From: Anaerolineae bacterium
Lineage (GTDB): Bacteria; Chloroflexota; Anaerolineae; Aggregatilineales; Phototrophicaceae
DNA: 64,000 bases
Assembly (NCBI GenBank): GCA_022841825.1
Contig: JALHQT010000001.1
Span: 1 to 64,000, forward strand
Direction: 5' to 3'
The notes below the pieces were generated by a model, which worked only from the letters and a program-made list of their open reading frames with translations, searched no databases and was not told where the DNA came from. This document shows positions 35,771 through 43,889 of this stretch, piece after piece. Within the stretch, counting starts at the first letter, position 1; each line of letters starts with the position of its first letter. A program made the position numbers and the translations under genes.

Positions 35771-36460
35771 TTAAGGTGTAGGCGTCAGATTCGGGTGATA
35801 GCGCAGGCGTGTGTGCTCCAGAAACAACTGCTGACTGCGCTCATATTCCCCAGCGCAAATCGCATCCAGAATCCGTTCATGAAAGTCCCAAACCAGCGTA
35901 TGATAATCGTAATCGGCGTACCGATTGATCTCGACGGCTTCATAGGCATCCCAATACGCTTCCAGGACGCCCAGGACAAACGGATTTTCTAATCGCCTGA
36001 AGACCGTCAGATGAAACGCGCGATGTTCGTCGTTTGGGATTTGAATGTGGATGTTGTTCACGTTGAGTTTGGCGCGTGCGCCTTCGATGCAGCGCTGCAT
36101 GTCGGCTTTGTCGTCGTTTGTGAGCCGGGCACATGCTTCGTTCCAGAATGCCATTTCCAGATGATTGCGCATTTCTGAAAATGCCTCAAACCAATCCGGA
36201 TGTATGGAAAGGGCATAGAACAAGCTCAACCGGATAGCGGGCGTGAACGAGTACTCGCGGAGTTTCATCCCCGTCTTGCTGCGCACTTCGACGACGCCAA
36301 GCGCCCGCGCGACTTCCAACTGCTCTCGAACCTTGCTGATACTGATGCCTAAATGATCATCAGCCTGGAGTTCGCTAATGGTCGGCAAGCGATCTCCAGG
36401 TTGAAAGTGTTTCTTGACAATGTAGTCGAGTAGATCCGAGTCTAAGTCCAGACGCGCCAT
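35771..36460 (-). CDS. GntR family regulator with FCD domain
   Basis: A 229-residue FadR-type regulator. The N-terminal winged helix (about residues 1-75) holds KHFQPGDRLPTISELQ and LGISISKVREQLEVARALG, the usual helix-turn-helix. An all-helical FCD ligand domain follows (about 85-220), with histidines in PNDEHRAFHLTVF and VWDFHERILDAI that normally hold a metal and an organic acid. It lies upstream of korAB on the same strand, and overlapping palindromes sit in its own leader. Control of itself and possibly of korAB is inferred; a carboxylate effector would be typical. Confidence 0.85.
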   Translation of the reverse strand: MARLDLDSDLLDYIVKKHFQPGDRLPTISELQADDHLGISISKVREQLEVARALGVVEVRSKTGMKLREYSFTPAIRLSLFYALSIHPDWFEAFSEMRNHLEMAFWNEACARLTNDDKADMQRCIEGARAKLNVNNIHIQIPNDEHRAFHLTVFRRLENPFVLGVLEAYWDAYEAVEINRYADYDYHTLVWDFHERILDAICAGEYERSQQLFLEHTRLRYHPNLTPTP

Positions 36461-36478
36461 ACTTCATTCATTCTATTC

Positions 36479-36503
36479 ATCTGATTAATCAGTGAAATCA
36501 GAT
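36479..36503. promoter_or_regulatory. Overlapping palindromes in the gntR leader (probable operator)
   Basis: Two nested symmetries: the perfect 12-bp CTGATTAATCAG (36481-36492) and the 8-bp arms ATCTGATT (36479-36486) and AATCAGAT (36496-36503) nine bases apart. They lie roughly 10-25 bases downstream of the predicted gntR transcription start, as expected for an autorepressor site. I did not see the same motif before korA. Confidence 0.55.
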
Positions 36504-36510
36504 TATTGGC

Positions 36511-36516
36511 AGTATA
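36511..36516 (-). promoter_or_regulatory. -10 box of the gntR promoter
   Basis: TATACT on the minus strand (36516-36511, five of six consensus bases) lies 50 bases before the gntR ATG at 36460. The -35 is weak. An 8-bp inverted repeat, CCCGGCTT (36528-36535) and AAGCCGGG (36555-36562), spans the -35 region; no U-tract follows it, so it is not a clear terminator of the gene upstream. Confidence 0.4.
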
Positions 36517-36586
36517 GCACAGTTTTTCCCGGCTTTCATTAGAGACTTGCGACTAAGCCGGGATGTGCGGGCGGCGATCTTACGGT

Positions 36587-37003
36587 TCAGGCATTACGCT
36601 GGACGATGAACCAAAAGAGGAAGAAGTAGATGCCTCCGAAGATGCCTGTCAGAATGCCCAGCGGGATGACGGGATTACTGCGCTTTCGCGTTCGTGTCAT
36701 GCCCGCAACCAGGAACGGGAATAGGAACGGAATGACATTGATGACCAACATGCCGAACTGCGCAGGGCGAAAACCCTGAATGAGGGCACCGCCTGTGATC
36801 AGTTTCGCTATGACTGCTGCCATCAGAACGCCGGCGGTCAGGAGAGTGGAGACGAGATTTTTGTCTGGCATGACGAACAATGTGATGAGCGCCAGGACAA
36901 AAATGATGTAGATTAGAAGGCTGAACAGGATGGCGGGCTGAATCGACGTTCCAACAGGCGAAAGCGATAGGTAATTCAGGATCTCTTGGGTATTGATTTG
37001 CAT
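36587..37003 (-). CDS. Small four-helix membrane protein of unknown function
   Basis: A 138-residue hydrophobic protein with about four membrane segments (near residues 20-42, 50-70, 80-100 and 115-135). A short basic stretch, TRTRKRSNP, separates the last two. I do not recognise a family. GGAG lies eight bases before the ATG at 37003. It is separated by 126 bases from gntR on the same strand and is divergent from the YihY gene. Confidence 0.65.
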   Translation of the reverse strand: MQINTQEILNYLSLSPVGTSIQPAILFSLLIYIIFVLALITLFVMPDKNLVSTLLTAGVLMAAVIAKLITGGALIQGFRPAQFGMLVINVIPFLFPFLVAGMTRTRKRSNPVIPLGILTGIFGGIYFFLFWFIVQRNA

Positions 37004-37103
37004 TCGCAGTACTCCATCACATACAGATATTCATGAGAGAAGCGCTCTATGATGAATGATGAGATGGTAGCACAGAACTCGAAATGGCAGGATGTAGGAC
37101 TCA

Positions 37104-38012
37104 GTGAGTAAGGTCATTCGGACGCTGCGCGAATGGGTGGTTCCACTGGAGCGTCGGTGGGATCGTCTCCCGCCAATGACGCGCGCGCTGCCTTTGTATC
37201 TTGGCACGGCGGGCGTGCGCTTTGTGCGCTACGGCACGCGCAATGCCGCCGCCCTCGCATACTACGCGGTCTTTTCGATCTTCCCGCTGGCGCTGCTCCT
37301 GGCTGTGGGGATCAGTCGCCTGCTTGGACCGGTCGTCGCCCAGCAGCAGATCCAGACGGGCTTAAGCATCTTCCTGCCGCCGAGCGTTGCGCCAGCGCTG
37401 GAACTCGTCCAGATGAACGTCGCCGAGGCGCTTGCTCAGAGCCAATCGACGGGCATTATCGCACTCCTCGGTCTGGGCTGGGCGGCGTCCGGGTTGTTCG
37501 CCAACATCACCAACTCGCTCGATATGATTTTTCGCGTCCCTGCTGCGCGCAGTCTGTGGCGGCAGCGCCTGATCGCCATCTTCATGACGCTGATGCTGAT
37601 CGGTTTGGTGGCTGCATCGTTTGTGACATCTGCGGTGCTGCGGCTGATCTCTGCGCTGCTCTTGGAACGCCCAAACCTGTGGTTGAACGCGGGTGTGTTC
37701 TTTCTTCCACTCAGTCTGAACCTTGTGATTTTTGTCCTTTTGTTTCGTTATGTTCCGGCGCGCACCGTTCATTGGGATGCGGTCTGGCCCGCCGCGATCA
37801 TCGGGGCGATTGGCTGGGAATTGGCGAAGGTTGGCTTCGGCTGGTTTCTAGCGAATACAGCGAACTTCCAATTCGTCTACGGCAGTATCGCCGCCGTGAT
37901 CGCGCTGCTCTTCTGGGCATATTTGATCGCGGCGGTCTTTCTCTTCAGCGCGGAACTGTGCGCGCAGTTGAACGAGTGGTTGCTGGCGCACGAAGAGGAG
38001 GGTGACGGCTAA
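37104..38012 (+). CDS. YihY/virulence factor BrkB family membrane protein
   Basis: A 302-residue polytopic protein with about six membrane helices. The family hallmark AALAYYAVFSIFPLALLLAV is near residue 47, and GWELAKVGFGWFLANTANFQ and YGSIAAVIALLFWAYLIA are the conserved C-terminal blocks. The family was once thought to be RNase BN, which is wrong; its true function is unknown, with transport or envelope roles proposed. The start is GTG at 37104. It ends one base from the convergent GT-C block. Confidence 0.88.
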   Translation: MSKVIRTLREWVVPLERRWDRLPPMTRALPLYLGTAGVRFVRYGTRNAAALAYYAVFSIFPLALLLAVGISRLLGPVVAQQQIQTGLSIFLPPSVAPALELVQMNVAEALAQSQSTGIIALLGLGWAASGLFANITNSLDMIFRVPAARSLWRQRLIAIFMTLMLIGLVAASFVTSAVLRLISALLLERPNLWLNAGVFFLPLSLNLVIFVLLFRYVPARTVHWDAVWPAAIIGAIGWELAKVGFGWFLANTANFQFVYGSIAAVIALLFWAYLIAAVFLFSAELCAQLNEWLLAHEEEGDG

Positions 38013-38013
38013 C

Positions 38014-39567
38014 TTAGCAGTTTTGCTCCCAGGCGATGCGATAGATGCTCATGTTGTAAACATCGCTGACTTCGGCATTCATCCCACGCGCGCGAAAGAT
38101 CGGGCAGAGGCGTGGGTCATTCGGGTTAGCACCTGGGAGCTGATCGACGAAACCCATGACATAGCGCACATCCCGCTCGCGCAGCAGCGTCCAGACCGCT
38201 TCTCCATTTTGCTCGACCGGGATGAGCGGAAGGAGTTCCGGACTGACGAGACCCGCCAGGTCGATGATTGGTCGTGAGGCGAAGTAACCGACCGCGCCAA
38301 TATCGTGGATCGCCATGAGCGCGTCAACGGGTATGTTGTCGCGGATGTAATGCGCGGCAGGCACCATCTCGCCGTCGATGATGCTGACATCTTTTGTGTA
38401 TGCCTGGAGTCCTAGCACCAGCGCGGTGATCCCGTAGGTGATCAACAAGGTGATTGCCAACGCGCGTGTGAGGATGCGCCCGATCATGCTGCGTGGTTTT
38501 CTCCGCAGGTGCGTGAGGGTTCCTGCCATACCGCAGACGATGAAGGCGGGCAGGGCGGGGATGACGTAGCGACCATGCTGAAAGAACGCTGGCAGATACG
38601 CGGCGTAGAGCAGAATAAGCCCGATGCTCCATGCCAGCGGGACGAGCAGCAGCCAACTGTTTTTGTCGCTGCGCAGCTTGCGCAACTGCGTCGCCGCGAA
38701 CACCAGCGCACCGGGAACCAGCAGGAGCTGCGCACCTGCCGTCAGTGGGATGAGCAGGTCGATCACGCGCTGGAGATAGGGTCGCTCGAACAACACGACG
38801 AGATCGGCACGTTTAGAAGCTGCGGTGTTGGGCAGTAAGCCGCCTGTGACCTGGAGATTGAAGCTCAGGTACGGCAGCAGGACGATGATGAAGGCGAAAG
38901 CCGCCGCTGCGCCATAGACGAACAGATCGCGCCAGCGCATAGTCGGTCGCGCGAGAACGAGCGCCAGACCGGTCAGACCGACCAGCATTGCGCCTTCCGG
39001 GCGCGTCAGGGTCATCAACCCACAGGCGACCCCGAACAGGATGCCGCGAACGATTCGTGGGGTGAGCGCCGAGGGAGGACTGGCAGACCGCATCTCGTTC
39101 CAGGCAAGCCATAGGATGACGAGCGTCCACATGCTGAAGAGCATGGTCTCCATGCCCGCACCCGCTGACCAGACCAGGTGCCATGCCCCGACCAGCGCCA
39201 GCCCCGTGTAAAGACCTGCGCCTCGGACGCTGGACGCCAGATGATCTGCCATTCGTGCGCCGACCAGCCCCGTGACAACCAGCGCCACAATGCCCATCCC
39301 GTGTGTCCAAATCAGAAACGGTACGCCCAGGGCGTAGCCCAACGCGAGCAATACGGTATAGAGTGGGGAGGTGGACGCCGTGCTGGGGATACCGGGCGTG
39401 AATGCCCACTCACCATACTGGGCGAGGTTGCGCCCGTAGGTCTGGTGAATCCAACTGTCGTCGAGCGGGAAACCACCCCCACCCATCGCGACATACAGCA
39501 CGCCGAGAGCGATGGCAGCAGCAGCGATGATGAGGTCGCGGCGGGCGGCGCTAACGTTGGATTGCAT
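38014..39567 (-). CDS. GT-C type integral membrane protein, probable glycosyltransferase
   Basis: A 517-residue protein with about ten membrane helices and a soluble C-terminal region (about 400-517). The first outer loop carries FPLDDSWIHQTYGRNL and later TSPLYTVLLALGYALG, which places an acidic pair where GT-C glycosyltransferases have their catalytic DxD-like residues. Such enzymes move sugars from polyprenyl-phosphate donors outside the membrane. The acceptor is unknown. The start overlaps the upstream gene by 17 bases, and it is the last of seven packed genes. Confidence 0.65.
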   Translation of the reverse strand: MQSNVSAARRDLIIAAAAIALGVLYVAMGGGGFPLDDSWIHQTYGRNLAQYGEWAFTPGIPSTASTSPLYTVLLALGYALGVPFLIWTHGMGIVALVVTGLVGARMADHLASSVRGAGLYTGLALVGAWHLVWSAGAGMETMLFSMWTLVILWLAWNEMRSASPPSALTPRIVRGILFGVACGLMTLTRPEGAMLVGLTGLALVLARPTMRWRDLFVYGAAAAFAFIIVLLPYLSFNLQVTGGLLPNTAASKRADLVVLFERPYLQRVIDLLIPLTAGAQLLLVPGALVFAATQLRKLRSDKNSWLLLVPLAWSIGLILLYAAYLPAFFQHGRYVIPALPAFIVCGMAGTLTHLRRKPRSMIGRILTRALAITLLITYGITALVLGLQAYTKDVSIIDGEMVPAAHYIRDNIPVDALMAIHDIGAVGYFASRPIIDLAGLVSPELLPLIPVEQNGEAVWTLLRERDVRYVMGFVDQLPGANPNDPRLCPIFRARGMNAEVSDVYNMSIYRIAWEQNC

Positions 39568-41110
39568 ACAGCCTCATGTTCGGTGTATCCGGTAACGCGA
39601 CAGGTGTCAGGAAATCGGGCGGCGAAGTGAGCAGCGAATCGAGCGGGAGTGGAATTCCTGGGACCTGCGTTCCATCGCTGAGGGTCTGATATTCGATGAG
39701 CAGATAGTCAATCTGGTAACGGCGCGCGATGTCCAGGATGACCTCCGGCGCTTCGTTTGGCAGCACAACGCCGCCTCGCCCGGTGTAGTAGTAGATGGCG
39801 GAGGGATCGTTCGCCATGATGCGGGCATTGGGAGCCAGCGCGGCGTCAAGCGCGTCGTAGGGCGTGGGGTCAGGGATGCTCGCATTGCGCCCCGCAGCAA
39901 TGATGCTTAACGCCAGCGCCAGCGTGGAGATGCCGAACGAGAAGAAGACCTTCGCCTGAGCTGCGTTCCAGCGCCGCCGTCGTTTGACGATCCAGTCGAT
40001 TGCTGCGTCTAGACCCACTACACCGAGCGCCATCCAGAAGGGTACAAGCGCGGCGGCGGAGTGAAACAAGCCGCCGCGATAGCCGGGGAAGGGAAATGCG
40101 AACGTCATGGCGAGGTGCAGACCGAGGGCGTAGATCCAAAAGGGGCGAAGCAGCGCTTCTCGCCGTTTGACCCATAACCCCAGCAGCATGAGCGGCGTCA
40201 GGATGACGAGTCCTTCGACGACGACAAACGTGCCGATGTTGTTGGTCAACGCCTCCCAGCGCGAGCCGAGAAACGTCCCTAATCCGTCCGCGAATAGCGT
40301 AGCAGGGGACGCATCCGGTGGGTAGCTAAACAGATCGTCGTAGCTCGCAAACCAGATTGCCTGCGTTCCGCCGAGCGGTAGCGGCGAGCCAGTGATGGCG
40401 AGATTACGAGCGAACCACGGTGACATGACCAGGAGATAGGCGGCGCACAAGACTACGAGGCGCAGCAAGCGTTTGCCGACGGGCACGCGATCCCACAGCC
40501 AGCCGCACAATGCAATTCCGACCAGGAGGAGCAGCAGCCCGTCCGCGCGTGCAAGGTGTGAGAACCCTGCGAATGCGCCTGCCAGCGCCCATCCCCGGAG
40601 GTGACCTCGTTCCACCGCCAGACCCAGCGCCAGCAGACACAGCGATCCAGTGAATGCGTAAGGCGTGAAGGTGTCGATAGCGCCCCAGAACGACACGAAG
40701 AACCCGCTGAAAAGCGTCAGCAGCCCAGCAAGCCAGGCGTGCCGCAGCCCACCTCCCAGCCGCCTGCCGAGCCAGAAGCCCACGCACGCGCTTGTCGCTA
40801 GCATCGGGATGAAGAGGATTTGTGCTGCCGCGTGGTTACCCGGAGCGTTGAGCAGCAGCATCCCGGCGGCGGCGGTCAGTGAGGTGAGCGGCATCCAGTA
40901 GAGATGAGAGGGTTGTGGCAGGCTGTCCTGGGCACCGATGTAGTTCCACAGATAAGGGTCGGTCAGTCCCTCGCCCCCAGCCAGTCGTGCAGCCGCGTTG
41001 AAGTGATAGTAGGCGTCGGTGAAGGTGGGGGCGGACGTGACCCGCACCAGCAGAAACGCGATGACGAGCGCGACCAGGGCGAAGCGCGGCGAGACGGGCA
41101 TTGACTTCAT
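39551..41110 (-). CDS. GT-C type integral membrane protein (GT39/PMT-like)
   Basis: A 519-residue protein with about ten membrane helices. After the first helix comes TFTDAYYHFNAAARLAGGEG, with an acidic residue and histidine in the place of the GT39/ArnT catalytic loop, and further on SHLARADGLLLLLVG. A soluble C-terminal region (about 415-519) follows. It probably transfers a lipid-linked sugar. The ATG at 41110 overlaps the upstream stop (ATGA). Confidence 0.62.
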   Translation of the reverse strand: MKSMPVSPRFALVALVIAFLLVRVTSAPTFTDAYYHFNAAARLAGGEGLTDPYLWNYIGAQDSLPQPSHLYWMPLTSLTAAAGMLLLNAPGNHAAAQILFIPMLATSACVGFWLGRRLGGGLRHAWLAGLLTLFSGFFVSFWGAIDTFTPYAFTGSLCLLALGLAVERGHLRGWALAGAFAGFSHLARADGLLLLLVGIALCGWLWDRVPVGKRLLRLVVLCAAYLLVMSPWFARNLAITGSPLPLGGTQAIWFASYDDLFSYPPDASPATLFADGLGTFLGSRWEALTNNIGTFVVVEGLVILTPLMLLGLWVKRREALLRPFWIYALGLHLAMTFAFPFPGYRGGLFHSAAALVPFWMALGVVGLDAAIDWIVKRRRRWNAAQAKVFFSFGISTLALALSIIAAGRNASIPDPTPYDALDAALAPNARIMANDPSAIYYYTGRGGVVLPNEAPEVILDIARRYQIDYLLIEYQTLSDGTQVPGIPLPLDSLLTSPPDFLTPVALPDTPNMRLYAIQR

Positions 41111-42366
41111 GCGGCATCCGGAATGGGCTGCTGGCGCAGCTTGCGATAGAGCGCGAAGCAGAAAGTGACGAGCAGCGCTGTGCGTGCCAGTACCAGCGCA
41201 ACAAATGGGGGCAGCAGTCCTCCCGTGATGACGCCGTCCGTATCACCCGTGCGAATAAACAAGAATGGGTACTCGGCAAATGACACCGCCGAGAGCAGGA
41301 CAAGCGCCAGCACTGTATCGCGCGTGGGCAGCGCCAGCAGCATGAGCGGGATGATCTGTGCCAGCCACTGGGTGCTCCAGCCCTGCGCTTGCAGGAAGAA
41401 AATCAGCAGCGTAATGGCGACAAAGGCGGTCAACCCCTGAGGATCGGTACGCCGGACGCGCAGGAAGATGAAAAAGCCGATCCCGGCCGCAACTGCCAGG
41501 CGTAAGATGCCTGGAATAACAGGCGGGTTCCCAATGAGATCGCCCGAACGCGCCGGGTCGAGCCGGTCAGCAATCGGTCCAAAATTGCCCGTGCGGTAAT
41601 TGCCGTCGATCAGCGCCCAGACGGTCTGATAGGATGCTTTCCCAAACTGGGCGCTGAGTGATGGCGCGGTCATGGCGGCATTCTGAGCGAACAGAAGCAG
41701 GTAGACCATGCCGAAAATCGCCGCGACGATGACGCTGTAGCGCAGTGCTGCGTTTCGCGCGCGGAAGCGCCAGACGGCACCGATGAGCAGCGCGGGCGTA
41801 AATTTGACAAGCGCGCCGACACCTGCGGCAGCCGCCGACAGCGTATCTTTGCGGTCGATCAGCCAGTGCAGGCTCAGGAGAAGGCAGAAGGCGACCAGCG
41901 GCTCGAAATTCCACCAGATCAGGATTGCAGGCGCGACCATCAACGCATAGACCCACGCCAATGCCATGCCCGTCGTCGCGCCATGAATGCGCGTCCCGAT
42001 GCGCCTTACCAGCAGCAGATTGCCCGCTTCGCAGATCAGCATGAGCATTCCAAACAGCAGGGCGAAGTTGGGATAGGCGGGCTGCGCGCCGAGCATTCCA
42101 TAGGTGAGTGTGATCAGGAAGGCTGGGATAGGCGGGAACTCGCTCCACCAATCGCGGAACGGGAGCAGACCATTCCCCGTCAGCGCGCCGAGCTGGAAAT
42201 AGGTGGCGAAGTCGCCGCCCGCAGACACGCCTCGTTCGACCTCGCTGATAAGCAGCGGCTGATAGACCAGCAGCATCAGCAGTCGAAATGCGATGAACAG
42301 CATGAGCAGCAGACGAAAGTCGCCGAGCAGCCCTATCGGCGTCAGCGTGGATGCCCGCCTGTTCAT
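41107..42366 (-). CDS. DUF2029/GT87-like polyprenyl-sugar transferase
   Basis: A 419-residue protein with about ten membrane helices. The first loop has SAGGDFATYFQLGALTG and later FRDWWSEFPPI, and the internal VGALVKFTPALLIGAVW is the K-x-x-P segment shared by GT87 (DUF2029) mannosyl/arabinosyl transferases. These use polyprenyl-phosphate sugars on the outer face of the membrane. The ATG at 42366 overlaps the previous stop (ATGA). Confidence 0.65.
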   Translation of the reverse strand: MNRRASTLTPIGLLGDFRLLLMLFIAFRLLMLLVYQPLLISEVERGVSAGGDFATYFQLGALTGNGLLPFRDWWSEFPPIPAFLITLTYGMLGAQPAYPNFALLFGMLMLICEAGNLLLVRRIGTRIHGATTGMALAWVYALMVAPAILIWWNFEPLVAFCLLLSLHWLIDRKDTLSAAAAGVGALVKFTPALLIGAVWRFRARNAALRYSVIVAAIFGMVYLLLFAQNAAMTAPSLSAQFGKASYQTVWALIDGNYRTGNFGPIADRLDPARSGDLIGNPPVIPGILRLAVAAGIGFFIFLRVRRTDPQGLTAFVAITLLIFFLQAQGWSTQWLAQIIPLMLLALPTRDTVLALVLLSAVSFAEYPFLFIRTGDTDGVITGGLLPPFVALVLARTALLVTFCFALYRKLRQQPIPDAA

Positions 42367-43850
42367 GACTGTCCTCGCTCGAAGATCACCGCCAGTTCGT
42401 CTTCGTAAACGCTGCGCCAGGCGTCTTCTTCTCGCAGCTTGCTCGCAAGCCCGCTGTTTGGCTCGATGATGACGGTGCTGACGCCAAATTCATCGATCAC
42501 CTCTTCCCAGCCGTCGCCGCCGGTTGCCGCCAGGAGATAGCGACTGAGCATTGTATCGCCATAGAGGTCTGTGCGACCATCGACAAAAACGGGGATTTCG
42601 GGCGCGGCGTACATCAGGTATCCCCCCCAGTTGTAGCTGTTGAACAGCGCCCCGGCAGGTGGATGCTCGGTCAGATAGGCGGTCGCCGCTAGGGGGAGCG
42701 CCTCGGCTTTTGCTTCGGCGACCTGCACAGGTGCCAGCGTCCACAATACTTTGCCCAGCCCGCCCATCAGGACGATGCCGATCAGTATCGCGTTCAGCAG
42801 TCCCATGACTGGGGAGACGCTCTTAAGCGACCGGATGACCCAACTGCGCTCGCTCAGGATGGCGTCGAGATGCCGGGTCAGCACCGGCGTGGCGACAACC
42901 GCGAACACGGCGATATTGCGTCCTGCCAGCAGCGCCATGAACGCAGTCCCCGCGCAAAGCACGAAGTCTGTCCAGTTCAGGCGGCGCGGACTTGCGCCCG
43001 CTGCCCCCAGTGTGAGCAGCAGCAGGGCGACGAAGGGCCATGTCTCTCGCATTTGAAAGTTGGGCGACTGCCATTCCTGGATGTAGCTGCTCAACGCGCC
43101 GATGCTGAGCGTCTGAAAAGGCACAAGCAGCATTTGAACGCCATACGGATTGAGCAGCAGCGCGCCGACCGAAACCACACTGACGAGTATGAGCTTGCGA
43201 ATGCCGCGCCAGGCGACCAGATCGCTGCTGCCGCGCGCGAAGAGGTTGCCGATGACCTCGCCTGCGATGCTTCCGCCCAACAGGATGAAGCCAATCGAAA
43301 ACCCGGCGTGGAAGTTTCCCCACAGCGCCATCAGCGGGGGGATGAGCCACAGGTGGTCAGACTTCTGATATTTGTAGCGGTAAAGGAGGTACAGCAGTAC
43401 GGTGCTTAGGAAGAACGAAATCATTTGTGGACGCGGAGACCAGAAGACGGCTGCCGCCGATGCGCCGAGGATAAGCGCGAACGCCCGAATGTAAATATTG
43501 CCGGAGGACATGCGGTAAACCATCCACATGCCTGCTGTCGCCAGCAGGGCTGTGTAGATTGCCAGACCGCTGTCACCTGCCAGCTTCCATGCACCGAGCA
43601 GGACAATCTGGGACAGCCAACTGTGATTTGTCCAGGGCTGCCCGTTCATCGTGTGCGAGAAGGGGTCGGCATAGATCATGCCGTTGGTCAGCGTATGCTC
43701 CGCACTGCGCAGATGCCACCAGGTATCTGTGTCGAGCGGGATGCGCGTTGCGAGTGCGAAGAGCAGGATGAAGAGAATGACCTGGGTTGTGCGCTCAATC
43801 GTCAGCCGCCGCAGCATGTGCTTTACGTCCTTTAGGTGTCCCTCATCCAT
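42363..43850 (-). CDS. Polytopic membrane protein, GT-C-like
   Basis: A 495-residue protein with about eleven membrane helices. The first loop, RIPLDTDTWWHLRSAEHTL, recurs in a family of Chloroflexota and proteobacterial membrane proteins with the GT-C arrangement, and a soluble C-terminal domain (about 400-495) contains FVDGRTDLYGD. The role is probably surface glycan or glycolipid assembly. The start is uncertain: the frame is open from a TTG at 43874, with ATG at 43850 and another ATG at 43817 that has AAGGA upstream. The stop overlaps the next start in ATGA. Confidence 0.6.
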   Translation of the reverse strand: MDEGHLKDVKHMLRRLTIERTTQVILFILLFALATRIPLDTDTWWHLRSAEHTLTNGMIYADPFSHTMNGQPWTNHSWLSQIVLLGAWKLAGDSGLAIYTALLATAGMWMVYRMSSGNIYIRAFALILGASAAAVFWSPRPQMISFFLSTVLLYLLYRYKYQKSDHLWLIPPLMALWGNFHAGFSIGFILLGGSIAGEVIGNLFARGSSDLVAWRGIRKLILVSVVSVGALLLNPYGVQMLLVPFQTLSIGALSSYIQEWQSPNFQMRETWPFVALLLLTLGAAGASPRRLNWTDFVLCAGTAFMALLAGRNIAVFAVVATPVLTRHLDAILSERSWVIRSLKSVSPVMGLLNAILIGIVLMGGLGKVLWTLAPVQVAEAKAEALPLAATAYLTEHPPAGALFNSYNWGGYLMYAAPEIPVFVDGRTDLYGDTMLSRYLLAATGGDGWEEVIDEFGVSTVIIEPNSGLASKLREEDAWRSVYEDELAVIFERGQS

Positions 43851-43889
43851 TATCGTGGGGATTGCGCACCACAACCCATAAGGCGCGCC

